15,695 nucleotides of DNA, taken from Pelagibacteraceae bacterium BACL5 MAG-120820-bin39. Its GTDB lineage: Bacteria > Pseudomonadota > Alphaproteobacteria > Pelagibacterales > Pelagibacteraceae. A program made the position numbers and the translations under genes. How positions within the stretch are numbered: the stretch's first letter is position 1; each line of letters starts with the position of its first letter. The notes beneath the pieces are model-generated. The model was not told where the DNA came from. It did not search any database and worked only from the letters and a program-made list of their open reading frames with translations. The stretch lies in contig LIBV01000012.1 of assembly GCA_001438335.1 (NCBI GenBank), positions 1 to 15,695 on the forward strand. The letters run 5' to 3'. Below are positions 1-5,892 of this stretch, one piece after another.

Positions 1-1
1 A

Positions 2-148
2 ACTAGCCTAGTAATCTCGACCGTTATTATTTATGCTGTAAATTTTATTGCTGGTGTTGCTGGTGCTGATTACACATTTACACATGGTGAAGCATTTATA
101 ATTTGGATTTTAATGGCAATTTTAGTTAACAATTGTCTAAAAAAATAG
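2..148 (+). CDS. C-terminal fragment of a membrane protein (5' truncated)
   Basis: An open frame runs in from the left edge and ends at a TAG at 146-148, giving the last 48 residues of a protein. The fragment is hydrophobic. It has one segment around TVIIYAVNFIAGVAGA and another around AFIIWILMAILV, and ends NNCLKK, so it looks like the last one or two membrane spans and a short basic cytoplasmic tail. The family cannot be identified from this piece. It lies on the same strand as the next gene, 25 nt upstream of it, and could be cotranscribed with it. Confidence 0.55.
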   Translation, partial: TSLVISTVIIYAVNFIAGVAGADYTFTHGEAFIIWILMAILVNNCLKK

Positions 149-173
149 ATTTATCATAAATACTTATACTCTT

Positions 174-1043
174 ATGAAAATAGGTTTTATTGGAACTGGA
201 TTAATGGGTTTTCCTATGGTGAAAAACTTATTAAATCAAAAGTTAAATATTAGTGTTTTTACAAGAACTTTAAAAAAAGCTGAACCCTTGAAGGAATTTG
301 GCGCAAACATTTCAAAATCATTAGCTGAAGCAGTTAGTGGGGCAGATTTAGTAATCACAATGTTAACAGATGATGATGCAGTTGAAAAAGTTTTAGGCAA
401 TTCAGAATTTTTAGAAAATATAAAAGAAAATTCTACAGTAATTGATATGTCATCTATTAAACCAAGAATAGCTATGCACTTCGGTAAATTATTAAAAGAA
501 AAAAGGGTAAATTTTTTAGACGCTCCAGTTTCAGGTGGTACAATCGGTGCAGAAGATGCAACTTTAGCAATCATGGTTGGTGGAGATGAATTAGTTTTTA
601 AGAATGCTTACAGTGTATTAAAAGTTATGGGTAATCCAACTTTAGTTGGACCCATAGGTAGTGGCCAAGTTTCTAAACTTGCAAATCAAGTAATTGTTGG
701 AGTGACTATTGGTGCGGTAGCAGAAGCTATTACTTTATGTGAAAAAGCAGGTGTAGACGCAAATAAATTTATAAAAGCTCTAGCGGGAGGTTTTGCAGAT
801 AGTAAAATTTTACAAAATCATGGTAAACGTATGATTGATAAAGATTTTTCTCCTAAAGGAAAGGTTTCAACTCATTTAAAAGATATGAATAATATTCTTG
901 AGTGTGCTGGAGACTATAAAACAGATTTACCTATATCAAAGTTGATTAAACAAATGTTCAAATCACTTGTGGAACATGGCAATGAAAATGATGACCATAG
1001 TGCTCTTTATAAGGAAATTGAACGATTAAATAAAATAAATTAA
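174..1043 (+). CDS. NAD(P)-dependent beta-hydroxyacid dehydrogenase, tartronate semialdehyde reductase-like
   Basis: This 289-aa protein has the full length and architecture of the 3-hydroxyisobutyrate dehydrogenase family. Residues 4-12 (GFIGTGLMG) are the Rossmann dinucleotide loop. Residues 116-122 (DAPVSGG) are the substrate-binding motif, and GSGQVSKLAN carries the expected catalytic Lys168 and Asn171. The C-terminal helical domain keeps the HLKDMNN and DHSALY patterns typical of GarR/GlxR, which reduce tartronate semialdehyde (2-hydroxy-3-oxopropionate) to D-glycerate in glyoxylate assimilation. An Arg just after the second beta strand (FTRT, residues 29-32) may favour NADP(H); this is inference. 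Other members act on 3-hydroxyisobutyrate, succinic semialdehyde or sulfonates, so the substrate is not settled. No clear Shine-Dalgarno is seen before the ATG, which is placed by the immediate Rossmann motif. Confidence 0.85.
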   Translation: MKIGFIGTGLMGFPMVKNLLNQKLNISVFTRTLKKAEPLKEFGANISKSLAEAVSGADLVITMLTDDDAVEKVLGNSEFLENIKENSTVIDMSSIKPRIAMHFGKLLKEKRVNFLDAPVSGGTIGAEDATLAIMVGGDELVFKNAYSVLKVMGNPTLVGPIGSGQVSKLANQVIVGVTIGAVAEAITLCEKAGVDANKFIKALAGGFADSKILQNHGKRMIDKDFSPKGKVSTHLKDMNNILECAGDYKTDLPISKLIKQMFKSLVEHGNENDDHSALYKEIERLNKIN

Positions 1044-1044
1044 A

Positions 1045-1067
1045 AAATATTAAGAAAAATAATATTT
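1045..1067 (+). terminator. weak AT-only hairpin after the dehydrogenase gene
   Basis: AAATATT at 1045-1051 and AATATTT at 1061-1067 are perfect inverted repeats around a 9-nt loop. They begin 2 nt after the stop codon and are followed by a T-rich run at 1072-1078. The stem has only A-T pairs, so it would be unstable; it is offered as a possible transcription end for the upstream gene, not as an established terminator. Confidence 0.2.
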
Positions 1068-1291
1068 CTGAATTTTTTCATCTAGCAATGTAATTTTTTT
1101 AATTATTTGAGCTAAAAAAATTAACAACTTATCTAGTTTAGCTATTTGAACTCTGTATCGTTTTACAGCTGGTCAGAAAGTATAATCAGAGCTTTCGAAA
1201 CATTTCCAAGATTTAATTGGGAAAAGTAGTTAATTTTTCCTTATTTCTTAAGAGTATTGTTAATAGAGTTTTAATTTGTTAGCATTGATTT
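1068..1291. other. intergenic region upstream of the pentapeptide-repeat gene
   Basis: This is the longest part of the window without a recognisable gene. It holds an inverted repeat AGCTAAA (1110-1116) / TTTAGCT (1137-1143) with a 20-nt loop. A second one, GGAAAA (1220-1225) / TTTTCC (1235-1240), is followed by a T-rich stretch and lies about 50 nt before the next start codon. Either could belong to a leader or small RNA, but both are short and could arise by chance in AT-rich DNA. No tRNA-like cloverleaf, convincing promoter pair or conserved riboswitch core was recognised. Confidence 0.4.
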
Positions 1292-1801
1292 ATGAAAAAA
1301 ATATTTATAGCTATTTTTTTTTCACTTTTTTTATTTTCACCAGTTCAAGCTGGATGTGATGATCCTTTAACTGACGGAGTAGATTATTCAAATTGTAGAT
1401 TTTCTGACGCTCAAGATCTTCAAGGAAGTTACTTACCAAATTCCAACTTATCGTTCACAAGTTTTATTCAAGTCAATTTTGATAAAAGTATAATGATGAA
1501 TTCTAATTTATCGTTTGGTACATTTCCAGAATCAACTTTTGTGAGAGCTAATCTTTATGAAAGTGTAAATATTGGCGCGAATTTTGAAAAATCTAATTTT
1601 ACAAGTGCAAACTTAACCAGAGTTGATTTTATGGGTGCAACTTTAATAGAAGCCAATTTTCAAAATGCAAATTTAATGGAGGCAAATTTTACATCTGCAA
1701 ATTTAACTAATGCAAATTTTGATGGTGCTAATTTGATTGGGGCAAAGTGGACAAATGGTGAGACTTGTGGACCAGAGTCAATTGGCGTTTGTAATAAATA
1801 A
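1292..1801 (+). CDS. exported pentapeptide-repeat protein
   Basis: A 169-aa protein. Residues 1-20 form a Sec signal peptide: a Lys-Lys n-region, a Phe/Leu/Ile-rich core and SPVQA before the likely cleavage site, followed by GC. The mature part is built of A(N/D)(L/F)xx-type repeats, clearest from about residue 95 to 150 (SANL, EANF, NANL, EANF, SANL, NANF, GANL, GAKW). Such repeats fold into a right-handed square beta helix. Cysteines occur only near the two ends of the mature chain (GC, NCRF; TCG, VCN) and could form disulfides in the periplasm. Repeats of this kind mediate structural or protein-protein contacts; no enzymatic role is implied. The next ORF starts 3 nt downstream, which suggests one transcript. 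Confidence 0.85.
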   Translation: MKKIFIAIFFSLFLFSPVQAGCDDPLTDGVDYSNCRFSDAQDLQGSYLPNSNLSFTSFIQVNFDKSIMMNSNLSFGTFPESTFVRANLYESVNIGANFEKSNFTSANLTRVDFMGATLIEANFQNANLMEANFTSANLTNANFDGANLIGAKWTNGETCGPESIGVCNK

Positions 1802-1804
1802 AAA

Positions 1805-2095
1805 ATGTCAGACTCTATTAAAACTGATGATGTAATATTTAATTTTTTTAAACAAATTTGTGATGAAAAAGATGAGTTGAAATGTGTTGAATTAGGTAAC
1901 GGTTGGATTAATGCAATGGAAACTAATTTAGATGCAATGATAGCTAATCTTTCTGATGCTGATATGTTAAAACATAAGCAAGATATTCAAAATAATAGAG
2001 ATCACTTAAATAGTCTTAAAAACAAAACATCATCGGAATGGAAAGAGTATGCTACCCAATGCATGATTGAAATAATGGAGCATAAAAATCAATAA
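1805..2095 (+). CDS. hypothetical protein, 96 aa
   Basis: I do not recognise the family. The protein is acidic and mostly helical in appearance, with no signal peptide or membrane segment and three scattered cysteines. It starts 3 nt after the pentapeptide-repeat gene and ends one base before the next small ORF, so its position in a tight plus-strand gene string is the best support that it is real. Codon use is AT-rich like its neighbours. A cytoplasmic partner or accessory protein of the exported neighbour is possible, but that is only a guess from location. Confidence 0.6.
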   Translation: MSDSIKTDDVIFNFFKQICDEKDELKCVELGNGWINAMETNLDAMIANLSDADMLKHKQDIQNNRDHLNSLKNKTSSEWKEYATQCMIEIMEHKNQ

Positions 2096-2096
2096 A

Positions 2097-2186
2097 ATGA
2101 GCAATCAAGAGAAAGTTTTTATACTTATTTGTGCTTCTTTAATAATATTTACAGTTTACTATCTAATCGAAAAAAATTTTTTATAG
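2097..2186 (+). CDS. 29-aa single-span membrane microprotein
   Basis: An ATG one base after the preceding stop opens a 29-codon frame ending in TAG. The product has a short polar N-terminus (MSNQEK), one hydrophobic stretch of about 18 residues (VFILICASLIIFTVYYLI) and a tail EKNFL. That is a typical single transmembrane anchor layout. It fills almost the whole gap between the hypothetical gene and the monooxygenase gene. In AT-rich DNA such frames can arise by chance, so the call depends on conservation that cannot be tested here. Confidence 0.4.
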   Translation: MSNQEKVFILICASLIIFTVYYLIEKNFL

Positions 2187-2211
2187 AATATTAAAAAATT
2201 TAAAAAATACT

Positions 2212-3456
2212 ATGAAAACAGAATTTATAGATACTCTTATAGTGGGAGCAGGTCAGGCAGGTTTGGCTACCAGTGAACATTTAAGCAATCATGGAGTTCC
2301 ACATTTAATCATTGAAAAAAATCGAATTGTTGAAAGTTGGAGAAGTTGCAGGTGGGACTCTCTAGTTGCCAATGGTCCAGCTTGGCATGATCGATTTCCC
2401 ACTTTAGACTTTGAAGATCATTCACCAAATTATTTTGCACATAAAAATGAAATTATTGAATATTTTGAAAAATTTGCAAAAAAAATTAATGCACCAATAA
2501 GGACAAATGTTTTAGCAGAGGAAGCAACCAAAGATTTTACTACTAATCAATTTGAAGTTAAAACCTCAGACGGAATAATTAAATCAAAAAATATCGTTGT
2601 TGCTACTGGAGCTTTTCAAAAACCTGTAATGCCATCAATAATTCCAGAGCAAGAAAATCTAAATCAAATTCATTCTCAATTTTATAAAAATCCAAATCAA
2701 TTTTCTGAAGGAGCAATACTAGTTATTGGCTCAGGTTCATCTGGATCACAAATAGCCCAAGAGTTGATGTTATCTGGAAAAAAAGTTTTTTTATCTATTG
2801 GGCCTCATAATAGACCTCCAAGAAGGTATAGAGGAAAAGATAATGTCTGGTGGTTTGGAGCATTAGGTGTTTGGCAGAAAAAAACACCTGATCCAAACAC
2901 ACAACATGTTACGATTGCAGTGAGTGGTTATGAAGGTGGCAAAACTATAGATTTTAGAAAATTTGCTAACCTAGGAATGAACTTGGTAGGAATGACTAAA
3001 AATTTTAAAGAAGGCAAATTATTATTTGAAAATGATTTAAAGATAAATTTGGATAATGGTGATAAAAATTATTTATCTGTTTTAGATCAGGCTGACGAGT
3101 ATATAAAAAATAATAATTTAGATTTTCCTGAAGAACCTGAAGCGAGAATAATAACTTCTGATCCACAATGTGTTACTAATCCAATTTTAGAAATTGATAT
3201 CAAAAAAGAAAATATTAAAAATATAATTTGGGCAACTGGCTATCAATATGATTTTAGTTGGTTAAAAGTTGATACGTTTGATACAGCTGGCAAGCCTGAG
3301 CATTATAGGGGAGTAGGCAAAGAAAATGGAATATATTTTATTGGCTTACCCTGGTTATCAATGCGTGGCTCTTCATTTATTTGGGGTGTTTGGCAAGATG
3401 CAAAATATTTAGCAGAACAAATTTCAAAAAAAGATAATATAAAAATAGCAAATTAA
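2212..3456 (+). CDS. FAD/NAD(P)-binding flavoprotein monooxygenase (CzcO/FMO-like)
   Basis: A 414-aa soluble flavoprotein with two Rossmann nucleotide sites. GAGQAG at residues 12-17, with Glu35 at the end of the next strand, should bind FAD; GSGSSG at 173-178 should bind NAD(P)H. ATGAF (131-135) and the later WATGYQYDFSWL are the expected ATG-type FAD contacts. HSQFY at 154-158 matches the HxxxY end of the flavin monooxygenase fingerprint, but the FxG half is not evident, so it belongs to the wider COG2072 group rather than classical FMOs. It is not the Pelagibacter trimethylamine monooxygenase as far as I can recognise. Members oxygenate N, S or carbonyl groups. It is the first gene of a cassette with RidA, DUF1028 and M20 genes (1-nt gap to RidA), which suggests that it starts the breakdown of a nitrogen compound. 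Confidence 0.8.
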   Translation: MKTEFIDTLIVGAGQAGLATSEHLSNHGVPHLIIEKNRIVESWRSCRWDSLVANGPAWHDRFPTLDFEDHSPNYFAHKNEIIEYFEKFAKKINAPIRTNVLAEEATKDFTTNQFEVKTSDGIIKSKNIVVATGAFQKPVMPSIIPEQENLNQIHSQFYKNPNQFSEGAILVIGSGSSGSQIAQELMLSGKKVFLSIGPHNRPPRRYRGKDNVWWFGALGVWQKKTPDPNTQHVTIAVSGYEGGKTIDFRKFANLGMNLVGMTKNFKEGKLLFENDLKINLDNGDKNYLSVLDQADEYIKNNNLDFPEEPEARIITSDPQCVTNPILEIDIKKENIKNIIWATGYQYDFSWLKVDTFDTAGKPEHYRGVGKENGIYFIGLPWLSMRGSSFIWGVWQDAKYLAEQISKKDNIKIAN

Positions 3457-3457
3457 A

Positions 3458-3874
3458 ATGACCCATAAAAGAATAAGAAAATTTAATACTAAAGACACTT
3501 ATCCAGAACAAAATCTGAATAATGACTTATGTCATGCTGTTGTTACTGAGGGTGGCAAGACGGTATGGATGAGAGGACAATGTCCTCAAAATTTAGAGGA
3601 TGGAGTTAATATTAATAGCAATGATCCAGCTGCACAAACGCATAAAGTGATGCAAAATATTAAACAATTAATCGAGGAAGCAGGCGGATCGATGGATCAT
3701 TTGGTAAAAATTGTTGTCTACATTACGGATATTAATAATAGAGAAGCAATTTATAGAGTAATTGGAGAATACACTAAGGGAGTTTATCCAGTATCCACAG
3801 GTTTAGTAGTTAATCGATTGGCAAGACCAGAATGGTTAGTTGAAATTGATGCAACAGCGGTAATCCCTTCATGA
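3458..3874 (+). CDS. RidA/YjgF/UK114-family protein lacking the catalytic Arg
   Basis: A 138-aa single-domain Rid protein, about the usual length with a short N-terminal extension. The family signatures are RGQCP (39-43), the amphipathic MQNIKQLIEEAG stretch, VVYITD (86-91) and the C-terminal VEIDATAV. Archetypal RidA trimers hydrolyse reactive enamine/imine intermediates using an Arg in a PARS-type motif. Here the equivalent segment is YPVSTG and the Arg is replaced by Ser113. It is therefore probably one of the other Rid subgroups, with altered or no imine deaminase activity. The start is 1 nt after the monooxygenase stop, and the stop overlaps the DUF1028 start as ATGA, indicating translational coupling. 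A role handling an unstable product of the flavoprotein is inference. Confidence 0.88.
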   Translation: MTHKRIRKFNTKDTYPEQNLNNDLCHAVVTEGGKTVWMRGQCPQNLEDGVNINSNDPAAQTHKVMQNIKQLIEEAGGSMDHLVKIVVYITDINNREAIYRVIGEYTKGVYPVSTGLVVNRLARPEWLVEIDATAVIPS

Positions 3875-4548
3875 CTTTTTCTTTAGTTGCAAGATGTGAA
3901 AAAACTAAAATGCTTGGGGTTGTTATTTCCTCTTCAAGCATTAGTGTTGCTAGTCGTTGTCCTTGGGTGCGTGCAGGAGTAGGGGCAGCTGCAACACAAA
4001 ATGTTACTGATCCAAGTTTAGGAAATTTAATGTTAGATTATTTAGAGCAAGGAATGTCCCCAGAGAAGGTAATAGAAAAAATAAAAAAAGAAAAAACAAA
4101 TATTGATTATCGGCAATTACTTTTAATAGATAATTTTGGAAATCTATCATCTCATACAGGTAATAACATATTAGGAATTCATGGATTAGCCAAAGGATCT
4201 AATTGTTTAGCTGCTGGCAATATGCTCAAGGCTAAAAATATACCAGAAATTATGATTAATAGTTTTGTAGAAAATTCTAATTTATTTTTTCCAGAACGGT
4301 TAATGATATCATTAAAGGCAGGACTTGATGCTGGTGGAGAAGCGGGACCCGTTCATTCTGCTGGGATAAAAGTTGTAGACGATACATCTTGGCCTCTAAT
4401 TGATTTAAGAATTGATTGGTCTGATAATGATCCAATAAATGAATTATATAAATTGTGGAAAGCTTATGAACCACAAATGCAAGATTATAAATCAAGAGCA
4501 TTAGATCCAACTAAGGCACCAAGTTATGGTGTTCCAGGCGATTTATAA
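3871..4548 (+). CDS. DUF1028-family putative Ntn-type hydrolase
   Basis: A 225-aa protein that matches DUF1028 along its length. It has the N-terminal TFSLVAR, the Gly/Ser-rich core with TQNVTDP, the central GNML motif, the FPERLMISLKAGLDAGGEAG segment and the DLRIDWSDNDP end. The family has no firmly assigned reaction. Its fold is related to N-terminal-nucleophile hydrolases, and Thr2 would become the N-terminal residue after Met removal, consistent with a hydrolase; this is inference. The start codon overlaps the RidA stop by 4 nt, and the next gene begins 4 nt after its stop. DUF1028 genes are often found with RidA and ArgE-like genes, suggesting hydrolysis of an amide in a shared catabolic route. 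Confidence 0.85.
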   Translation: MTFSLVARCEKTKMLGVVISSSSISVASRCPWVRAGVGAAATQNVTDPSLGNLMLDYLEQGMSPEKVIEKIKKEKTNIDYRQLLLIDNFGNLSSHTGNNILGIHGLAKGSNCLAAGNMLKAKNIPEIMINSFVENSNLFFPERLMISLKAGLDAGGEAGPVHSAGIKVVDDTSWPLIDLRIDWSDNDPINELYKLWKAYEPQMQDYKSRALDPTKAPSYGVPGDL

Positions 4549-4552
4549 ATAT

Positions 4553-5713
4553 ATGATTGAAAAAAATTCAATTGAAATATTAAGAAAACTTGTAGGTTTT
4601 GATACAACAAGTTTTAAATCAAATTTAGATTTAATAAAATTTATCGAAAACTATTTAAATGGTTTTAATATTAAATCTGAACTCATTTATGATGAAACAA
4701 AAAATAAAGCCAATCTTTTTGCTACAATTGGTGGAGATGCAAAAGGAGGGATTGTTTTATCAGGACATACCGATGTAGTACCAATTAAAAACCAAAAATG
4801 GTCATCCGATCCATTCACATTAACCGAAAGAGATAATAAATTATTTGGTAGAGGTTCATCTGATATGAAAGGTTTTATTGCCGTTGTATTAAGCAGAGTT
4901 TCAAAAATGGTTGAGACAAAACTTAACAAGCCAATACACCTTGCTTTTTCATACGATGAAGAAATAGGGTGTGTTGGTGTACATGGATTATTAGATCTAA
5001 TTGAAAAAAAATCGATAAACCCTGAATTTTGTATAGTGGGTGAGCCAACTAGTATGGAGGTAGTTATCGGTCATAAAGGCAAGCATGCTTATGGAGTAAA
5101 AGTTGATGGATTTTCATGTCATTCAGGACAAGCACCTTATGGAGTAAATGCAATCAATTATGCTGCAAAATTAATTTCATATATTGAAGAATTAAATAAA
5201 GAAAAGTCTCAATTAGGCCCATTTGATAATGAATACGAAATTCCTTACTCAACTTTGCATACAGGATTAATCAATGGAGGCACAATCTTAAATATTGTAC
5301 CAAATTTGTGTCAGTTTGAATTTGAAATTAGACATCTTGCAGAAGATGACCCAAAAGAAATTATGCAAAGAATTCATCAATATGCAGAAAAATTGATTAC
5401 TAATGAAATGCATAAGATTTCAGATAAAACAAATATTACTTTTTCTGAAAAAATAAATTATCCAGGTTTAAATATCTCGGAAACTATTAATCCTGTAAAA
5501 CAGGTTAAAGATATTCTTAACGACACTAAACATAAAAAAGTTATATTTGGTACAGAGGGGGGATTGTTTAAAAAGAAATTAAACATACCAACAATTGTTT
5601 GTGGACCAGGTAGTATTAATCAAGCACATAAACCAGATGAATATATTGCCATTGAACAGATAGAAAAAGGTGGAAAATTCATGGATAAATTAATCAATAA
5701 CTTAATTTATTAG
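4553..5713 (+). CDS. ArgE-like M20 metallopeptidase/deacylase
   Basis: A 386-aa M20 enzyme closely resembling acetylornithine deacetylase. Metal and catalytic residues are all present: His72 and Asp74 (GHTDVVP), bridging Asp104 (SSDMKGF), general base Glu136 and metal ligand Glu137 (YDEEIG), Glu164 (VGEPTS) and His359 in GPGSINQAHKPDEY. The lid/dimerisation domain lies around residues 172-290. The frame is open upstream to an ATG at 4526, but that start would lie inside the DUF1028 gene. The ATG at 4553, 4 nt after its stop, fits the family N-terminus better. Family members remove acyl groups from N-acyl amino acids. The setting beside monooxygenase, RidA and DUF1028 genes, with no arginine genes nearby, points to catabolic amide cleavage rather than arginine synthesis; the substrate is unknown. 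Confidence 0.88.
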   Translation: MIEKNSIEILRKLVGFDTTSFKSNLDLIKFIENYLNGFNIKSELIYDETKNKANLFATIGGDAKGGIVLSGHTDVVPIKNQKWSSDPFTLTERDNKLFGRGSSDMKGFIAVVLSRVSKMVETKLNKPIHLAFSYDEEIGCVGVHGLLDLIEKKSINPEFCIVGEPTSMEVVIGHKGKHAYGVKVDGFSCHSGQAPYGVNAINYAAKLISYIEELNKEKSQLGPFDNEYEIPYSTLHTGLINGGTILNIVPNLCQFEFEIRHLAEDDPKEIMQRIHQYAEKLITNEMHKISDKTNITFSEKINYPGLNISETINPVKQVKDILNDTKHKKVIFGTEGGLFKKKLNIPTIVCGPGSINQAHKPDEYIAIEQIEKGGKFMDKLINNLIY

Positions 5714-5717
5714 CTGC

Positions 5718-5789
5718 ATGGCGCCAAGGACCATTTTATATGGAAATGGGTCTAGAATACTAAAAGTATCTTATATAAATAAAGATTAA
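5718..5789 (+). CDS. possible 23-aa leader ORF upstream of the riboswitch
   Basis: An ATG 5 nt after the M20 stop opens 23 codons beginning MAPRTILYGNGSR and ending at a TAA before the riboswitch. The start of the frame contains an unusually GC-rich patch (GGCGCC at 5720-5725). No family is recognised and no ribosome binding site is clear. It could be a chance frame, a relic of a longer gene or a leader peptide; the bases 5727-5753 also form an imperfect hairpin. Confidence 0.15.
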   Translation: MAPRTILYGNGSRILKVSYINKD

Positions 5790-5818
5790 TTGATTATTTA
5801 AACAATCTATCTTATTGT

Positions 5819-5892
5819 TAATTTAAAGGGGTGTCTTAACAGACTGAGATTATACCCTAAGAACCTGTCCGGTAATTCAGAAAGGGAGATTA
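5819..5892 (+). promoter_or_regulatory. TPP (THI-box) riboswitch controlling the symporter gene
   Basis: The core follows the TPP aptamer: GGGGTG (5828-5833), P3 stem GTCT/AGAC around TTAA-C, CTGAGA (5844-5849), ACCC (5854-5857) closing P2, GAACCTG (5861-5867), then CCGGTAAT and AGGGA (5883-5887). P1 can be drawn from TAATTT (5819-5824) to AGATTA (5887-5892), with one G-U pair. The ribosome binding site (AAGGGAG, 5882-5888) and the A of the ATG lie in the aptamer's 3' side. TPP binding should therefore hide the start site directly, with no separate expression platform. The P4/P5 arm is shorter and less paired than the consensus. No convincing promoter was fixed upstream; TTGATT (5790-5795) with TATTGT (5813-5818) would start too close to P1. 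Confidence 0.88.

Noticed and set aside
1219..1241. GGAAAA/TTTTCC hairpin with T-rich tail as an attenuator
   Set aside because: The stem is only six to seven pairs and such repeats are common in AT-rich DNA; kept only as a note in the intergenic entry.
1292..1360. Lipoprotein signal (Cys after QAG) on the pentapeptide-repeat protein
   Set aside because: The residue at the lipobox -3 position is Gln rather than Leu or a similar residue, so ordinary Sec cleavage is more likely.
2212..3456. Trimethylamine monooxygenase (Tmm)
   Set aside because: The FxG part of the FMO fingerprint is missing and the N-terminus differs; only general COG2072 similarity is supported.
4526..4552. Upstream ATG giving the M20 enzyme nine extra residues
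   Set aside because: It lies inside the DUF1028 gene, has no ribosome binding site, and the extra residues do not fit the family N-terminus; the ATG at 4553 is preferred.
4553..5713. Naming the M20 gene argE
   Set aside because: Similarity to ArgE is strong, but there are no arginine genes nearby and the context is a catabolic-looking cassette.
5727..5753. Hairpin AGGACCATTT/AAATGGGTCT as an intrinsic terminator of the M20 operon
   Set aside because: It has an internal A-G mismatch and a G-T pair and no following T run.
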